NCBI GenBank assembly: GCA_039105265.1
Contig: JAPFFF010000417.1
Location: 1 to 23,186, forward strand
DNA length: 23,186 bases
Reading direction: 5' to 3'
Source of the DNA: Tritrichomonas musculus
Taxonomy: Eukaryota; Parabasalia; Tritrichomonadida; Tritrichomonadidae
Shown: piece by piece, positions 19,077-23,186 of the stretch
How positions within the stretch are numbered: position 1 is the stretch's first letter
Layout: each line of letters starts with the position of its first letter
Made by a program: the position numbers and the translations under genes
Notes under the pieces: generated by a model
What the model saw: only the letters and a program-made list of their open reading frames with translations
The model's database searches: none
Told to the model about the DNA's origin: nothing

Positions 19077-19153
19077 CTTTTGAATAGTTCAAGTGAAAAG
19101 AAAAAATATAAGGACTAAGTTGTGTACAGAATATTATACTAATTTTTGATATT

Positions 19154-19243
19154 CAAATATTTTTCAAATATTCAAAAAGCAAAGGCTCAAATGATATGAT
19201 ATTTGAATATTTGAAAAATATGTCATTTTGGCCTTTGCTTTTT
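19154..19243. repeat. Crossed inverted repeats
   Basis: Arm A at 19154-19174 (AAATATTTTTCAAATATTCA) is answered by its complement at 19204-19222. Arm B at 19174-19186 (AAAAAGCAAAGGC) is answered by its complement at 19231-19243. The order is A-B-A'-B', so the pairs cross rather than nest. As RNA this would be pseudoknot-like; as DNA it may record a local inversion. Confidence 0.6.
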
Positions 19244-19249
19244 AACATA

Positions 19250-19355
19250 TTTCAGTATTTTGTTGGCATTTTACCGTCTTTCGTTGCCATTCTACCTTTT
19301 ATAATTGTCATTATTACCTCATTTTGTTGTTATACTATCTTTCATTGTTGTCATA
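19250..19355 (+). repeat. Degenerate minisatellite, about five units of 21-22 bp
   Basis: Five successive units of the type TTTCGTTGCCATTCTACCT are visible (…TTTTGTTGGCATTTTACCG, TCTTTCGTTGCCATTCTACC, and so on), each with a TTGNCATT-like core. Divergence between units is high, so the array is old. Confidence 0.55.
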
Positions 19356-19604
19356 ATACAAAAATTTATTGATTTACTCTAATAGAATAGCATATGATGT
19401 AAAATATGAAAAGGTTTTGTTATTTCATACTTCAATCATTACTAACTCTTGCAAATCTCTTTCTGTGACCTTTTCAGAAAACGTGAAACTGCTTATTTTA
19501 TTTCCAAAAAGAGATTTCTCCATATTCATAAGCAAAAGAATGAACCAAAATATTATATGTTAGATATAAATTGAAAATAAATACTGAAGAAAAATCATAC
19601 ATTA

Positions 19605-19669
19605 TGCTTTTTATAGCATTCTTTCCTGGTGTTTTGAGTGTAAACTTGGTCAAAACACTATAAAAAGCA
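19605..19669. repeat. Imperfect palindrome
   Basis: TGCTTTTTATAG (19605-19616) and GTGTTTTGA (19629-19637) are answered by TCAAAACAC (19650-19658) and CTATAAAAAGCA (19658-19669). The left arm has a 12-nt insertion between its two parts. It can form a long hairpin. A related but degraded version lies about 600 bp to the right. Confidence 0.6.
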
Positions 19670-19689
19670 GTATAGTTTAGGCAGGCCTC

Positions 19690-19975
19690 AAATCAAGCTG
19701 AAGAAACAAAACCGATACCAATTGAATATTCCTACTTTTTGGAAGATGATTTTTTTAATGTAAAGATTACTCTTGAGTTTCAATTTCCATTTTATTTGAA
19801 ATTATACAACTTGAACGGCATTAGCATGCAACTTGAATGTTTACACCAGTTCTTTTTACCTGCCTTTTCCTTTTTCAAATATTTATCGCAGTTTAACATT
19901 ACCTTAAAAAAAGTTTTTAAATCTTTATACATAAACGCAAAATTTAAGGTAATGTTTTGGTATTTTATTGTACTT
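19690..19975 (+). pseudogene. Unrecognised coding relic
   Basis: The plus frame reads NQAEETKPIPIEYSYF, then EDDFFNVKITLEFQFPFYLK and NGISMQLECLHQFF. It stays open to 20005 but becomes low-complexity after about 19870. It has no ATG at its start and an in-frame TAG lies just upstream near 19675. The first 60 codons have a protein-like composition. I do not recognise a family. Repeats and hairpins around it (including an inverted AACATTACCTTAAA pair near 19893 and 19946) suggest it lies inside a larger decayed element. Confidence 0.25.
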
Positions 19976-19977
19976 TA

Positions 19978-20098
19978 TGTTGAAAATCTTCATTGTCATT
20001 TGTAGGAAATCTTCGCTATCATTTGTGTAGAATCTACCACATCATTTGTAATGAATTTTAACAGTCATTTACTGAGAATTTCTTCGTCATCTCTCAAA
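19978..20098 (+). repeat. Degenerate minisatellite, about five units of 23-24 bp
   Basis: Five units of the type GAAATCTTCGCTATCATTTGT follow one another (CTTCATTGTCATTTGTAG, CTTCGCTATCATTTGTGT, CTACCACATCATTTGTAAT, and so on). The TCATTTG core is kept in the first units and lost at the end. Confidence 0.6.
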
Positions 20099-20236
20099 AT
20101 CCATTATTTTGGCCAAAATTGAATATGAATAACATATGAAACAAGATAAAAATGACTATTTAAGACAAAATAAACTATTATAATTATGTATTTGTGCATA
20201 TTATACATTTAACTGCGTTTTTGTGATTTATTTTAG

Positions 20237-20305
20237 TGTAGATCTGGTGAAAACACTTTAAGAGGAAACTAGGATAACGATCAACAAATTGAATGCATAT
20301 TCAAA
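20237..20305 (+). repeat. Second copy of a diverged 600-bp tandem duplication
   Basis: TGTAGATCTGGTGAAAACACT here corresponds to TGTAAACTTGGTCAAAACACT at 19639-19659, and the AATTGAAT...ATTC that follows recurs after both. Each copy is preceded by its own five-unit minisatellite. The offset is about 598 bp, so the region looks like two diverged units of one ancestral sequence of unknown nature. Confidence 0.45.
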
Positions 20306-20867
20306 AAAATTGAATAAAAAGTATTATTCCTATTTTATCATTCATACAAATGCTTATATGCTATTAAACTCTAGAGTTTTCAACAAAATTATTCAAGCAA
20401 ACGCATTTTTGATTAGTTATACCAATTTCTTATTCTTTGTTTCTGATTTTAATAACTTAAGCTTGCTAAAAAGACACATTTATTTTTTAATATAATTTTA
20501 AACGGTCGTTTAATTGTGTTTTGTTATATTTTATCAAAATCGAATAGTTTTACAATTAATCACTATGAAGAAATATTAATTGCTATTGCATATAGATGCT
20601 ATGTATTTGTTTAAATTGAAAGGTAATTCGATGTATCATGAAATAATTCATTTTTTTTTTTTTCATTAATTTAATGAAAAACTCACTCAATATGGAAGAA
20701 TTTCATATTTATTATGATATGATATATTACTTATTACGTAACAAATATATTGATATAATTTATAATAAATTATCTTCAATACATATTTAGAAAATTAGAT
20801 TTTTATATTTTAAAATTTTTCTAAAAAAAAATAACGTTACGATAAAAAATTATGTTACGATATTATA
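20306..20867. other. AT-rich non-coding stretch
   Basis: About 560 bp. The open frame at 20289-20495 starts at a TTG, is low in complexity and looks composition-driven. No gene, RNA or repeat is supported beyond T and A runs. Confidence 0.4.
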
Positions 20868-22037
20868 TTAGTATCTGTAGTTGATGGGTTTTATCATCTC
20901 GGTGCTGGTACTCGTACGCTTCGATCTTTTCGATGCGAATTTCAATCGCTTTCTTCATGCTTCGCTCGTTGGTCGTCTGTTTTTTATCATCATTGTCGCT
21001 GAACATGTCGTAGTTGTGCAATTTATCTCTTCGAGGATTTTTTTGAATAACGGTCAATTTTCGGAAGCAACCTTACCTGTTATTTTGGGGGTGACACCAT
21101 TCACAACGTTTTTCATGCTGAACTCTGGGTATCGGCCTGTGAGAATGTAGATCAGTATGATCCCGAATGAGTAAACGTCGACCTTGTTCGTGTAATTCCC
21201 ACCAACTTGTTCTTCAAAAAGTTCTGGGGCCATGAAACTAAGTGTGCCGATGTTCCTCGTCTTCGAGTTCGACATGTCGTCTTCTCTCGCAAGATCCGAA
21301 CATGAAGTATCTTTCTCAGAAGGATGTTCGATGGCTTCAGGTCGCTGAGCGTGAAATTTCGACGGTGGATGTAGCGCATGCCAATAACAACTTCAACAAT
21401 GATTCGATTCTTGTCGCTTTCTGAAAATTCGTTGCTCAAAATAGCATTTTCAAGTGATTTCGGTTCAAGTGAGAGGATGATTGATGGCGGGTGACTATCA
21501 TCACCGTAGCCGAAGCCAAAAATGGCGATGATGCACGGATGGCGAAGTTTGAAAAGAATTTCGTCTTCACCAACAAAATGACGAGCTTTTTCTTCGTTGA
21601 ATTTTTTCAGTTCTTTCTTAGCATTTTTTTCTTCCTTAATCACTCGATTCTCCTCCTTCACCAATATATGAAAGTTCTTCGTAGTCAGTGATGTTGACAA
21701 ATTCGATTTTCGTCCGATCCTTTTTCAGCAGTGAAAGATAGTTTTTCAGTCGGGCAACTTCTTTTAAAAGGTGTTCTTTTTCTTCAGTCTGTCGTGTTTT
21801 TTCTTCTTTTGCTTGTATGTTTTCTTTTGTTGTTTCTTCTCTATTGTTGTTTTTATTCAGTTTTTCTCGAATCATTCTTTGGATTTAGCGATGAAGTTTC
21901 TTGTTTCGCTCAATTTGTTTATGATTAAATACAAGTGGTCCTTTTTTTAGAAGATTAACAATTTCTTTATATTTTCCTTCTTTTGCATAATCAATGACAG
22001 TTTTATAAATTATTTCATTTAAAATTCTATAAAACAT
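20868..22037 (-). pseudogene. Coiled-coil protein kinase pseudogene (TKL-like)
   Basis: The ATG at 22037 opens an N-terminal helix (YAKEGKYKEIVNLLKKGPLV, QIERNKKLH) typical of trichomonad kinases. A TAA at 21885-21887 interrupts it, and the same frame continues as a charged coiled coil (KENIQAKEEKTRQTEEKEH). The kinase domain follows: IGEGGESS glycine loop, then a frame change, EKARHFVGEDEILFKLRHPC, GMRYIH, LSDLKPSNILL in place of HRDLKPSN, a second frame change exactly where SDFG should lie before LAREDD, then GTLSFMAPE, VDVYSFGIILIYILTGRYPE and a subdomain XI-like NRRPTS after further stops. The HRD arginine is Ser, DFG is deleted and the frame is broken several times, so it is dead. The kinase part is clearly GC-richer (CTG, GAC, TCG and ATC codons) than its own N-terminus and its neighbours. 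Confidence 0.8.
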
Positions 22038-22051
22038 TCTTTTGTTTAATT

Positions 22052-22057
22052 AAATGA
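22052..22057 (-). promoter_or_regulatory. Initiator (TCATTT) of the kinase pseudogene
   Basis: TCATTT on the minus strand fits the TCA-Y-W initiator. Its +1 A at 22055 lies 18 nt upstream of the ATG at 22037, within the usual trichomonad range. This supports 22037 as the original start. Confidence 0.45.
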
Positions 22058-22126
22058 AAAATGTTCGATTTGAATGTTAACCATTCGAGAGATTTTTTTA
22101 TTATTTTTAGGCTGACGATGAAATTT

Positions 22127-22170
22127 CAGAGCCATTATCAAAATTCAATAAAATTGAATGATCGGCTCTG
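22127..22170. repeat. 44-bp palindromic hairpin
   Basis: CAGAGCC at 22127-22133 pairs with GGCTCTG at 22164-22170, and inner ATTCAAT pairs with ATTGAAT around a three-base loop. It sits between the kinase pseudogene and the hAT transposase. A CAGAGCC-type end would suit a hAT terminus, but no flanking 8-bp duplication or matching far end is visible. Confidence 0.5.
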
Positions 22171-22328
22171 AATTCATTCAAATTTTAATAAATTATATTT
22201 TTTAAAAAAACTATTAAAAATAGTATGTCTAATTATTTAATTTTTATTTCAATTAAAAATAAATAAATAAATAAATATTTTTTGCGTATATTTATTAAAA
22301 TTAAAATGAGTTAATGTAATTATGTATA

Positions 22329-23186
22329 TCATGTATATCCGAGTTCAGGAAATTTTTTGAGTTTTAGCGATTTAATTGGATCATCAATTAAATCATTAAA
22401 TGGTATTGATCCTGCACATTCAAAAATTGAGTCAAATTTGACTACTAAACGTGCTTTTAAAGTTTCAAGACCAACATTGCACATTTCGGTGTTAGTTACA
22501 TTTGAAAGTGCAGAAAAGACCCTCTCAACAGGAGCCTCTGAACTAGGAATCTGAATTATTTCTTGTGCTAACAATGAAAAAGTGAAAGGAACATTTTCTT
22601 TGGAAAAATTTGTATACGAATCTTTCCACATTTCAATTGAATTTTTGTATTGATCAAAGTGATTCAAATTGAAATTAGATAAATAATTTAAAAAAAAGTC
22701 ATGATTTATTTGAAAAGTTTGGGCATTGAAATTTCTTTTTGTCATAAAGTTGTCAATTCCTTTTAACGCCGAATTCGTATAAAATTGTATATTAAAAAAA
22801 TTATTTCTATAAAAATCTAGACCTTTTTTTGTTAATAAAAATGCAGCTAATGCCAAGTTAAGTGGACATGTGAATGTAAACCTGTTTCTCATATAATAAG
22901 CAAGCTTTTTTGCTGCGGGATTTTGCATATAGCATAAATCATAAATAGTCTTCAAATAAATCGGAATTATGTCAGAAATTGATGATAAATCTTTTTCAAC
23001 TTCTTTTACAAAAATAACCATAAGCTTCAGCATTTGAACTAAGTTGACAAAACCGATTTTTGATTCAATTTTACCAATTGAATTTAAGACAATTTGAGAA
23101 CCTGAATTTTGCAAGCTATTAATATTCTCAAGAATATATTCTGAGCAATCAAAAAGTGAAGTCCATCAAATTGTAATTAATTCATG
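22329..23186 (-). pseudogene. hAT-superfamily transposase, C-terminal part, running off the window
   Basis: From the right edge the frame reads HELITI, a TGA at 23166-23168, then WTSLFDCSEYILENINSLQ and on without a break for over 270 codons to the TGA at 22329. Two hAT landmarks are clear. The T-x-R-W-x-S motif is seen as I-stop-WTSLFDC; the stop is one C-to-T change from the expected Arg (CGA). The C-terminal dimerisation region has EIIQIPSSEAPVERVFSAL, then ETLKARLVVKF, at about 22440-22560. The N-terminal zinc finger and the first catalytic residues would lie outside the window. With the in-frame stop it is probably inactive, unless the protein starts downstream at an internal Met. No CTAGG terminus is seen between its stop and the kinase pseudogene, so a link to the two small elements is unproven. 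Confidence 0.82.

Overview
The window looks like nuclear DNA of a trichomonad (Parabasalia), most like Tritrichomonas. It is very AT-rich and gene-poor. Its long genes are open in one piece with no visible intron. The protein families fit that lineage: protein kinase/Sel1-repeat proteins, a chlamydial-Pmp-like beta-helix surface protein with one C-terminal membrane span, an ankyrin-protein N-terminus with the SNNHHR signature, and a coiled-coil kinase. A trichomonad-type initiator (TCATTA or TCATTT) lies 10-18 nt upstream of two starts. The organism call rests on family resemblance, not on a database match.

Layout. 1-6.6 kb: two tandem minus-strand Sel1 paralogues. The distal one (61-2538) is Sel1 only; the proximal one (2939-6571) is a kinase fused to Sel1 repeats. 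A decayed third Sel1 piece sits at about 6655-6805. 6.8-11.6 kb: a gene graveyard with relics on both strands, a 965-bp inverted-repeat element, an ankyrin-protein N-terminal relic, a membrane-protein C-terminal relic, a mariner-like helix-turn-helix fragment and a 207-bp foldback element. 11.7-15.2 kb: an intact Pmp-like surface protein on the minus strand. 15.2-20.5 kb: non-coding, with two non-autonomous DNA transposons that have perfect 8-bp target duplications (15527-16284 and 18582-19076), dispersed repeats, and a diverged duplication carrying minisatellites. 20.9-22.0 kb: a kinase pseudogene with unusually high GC. 22.3 kb to the right edge: the C-terminal part of a hAT transposase on the minus strand.

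Functionally the intact content is one signalling/scaffold family in local amplification and one cell-surface protein. The most notable discoveries are the two precisely bounded hAT-like elements, which share a CTAGG terminus and a dense TGTCC motif array. Others are the atypical YRD/DFD kinase fused to Sel1 repeats, and the kinase-less paralogue whose 108-bp repeats are being homogenised partly in 216-bp steps. All homology calls are by eye from the translated sequence.
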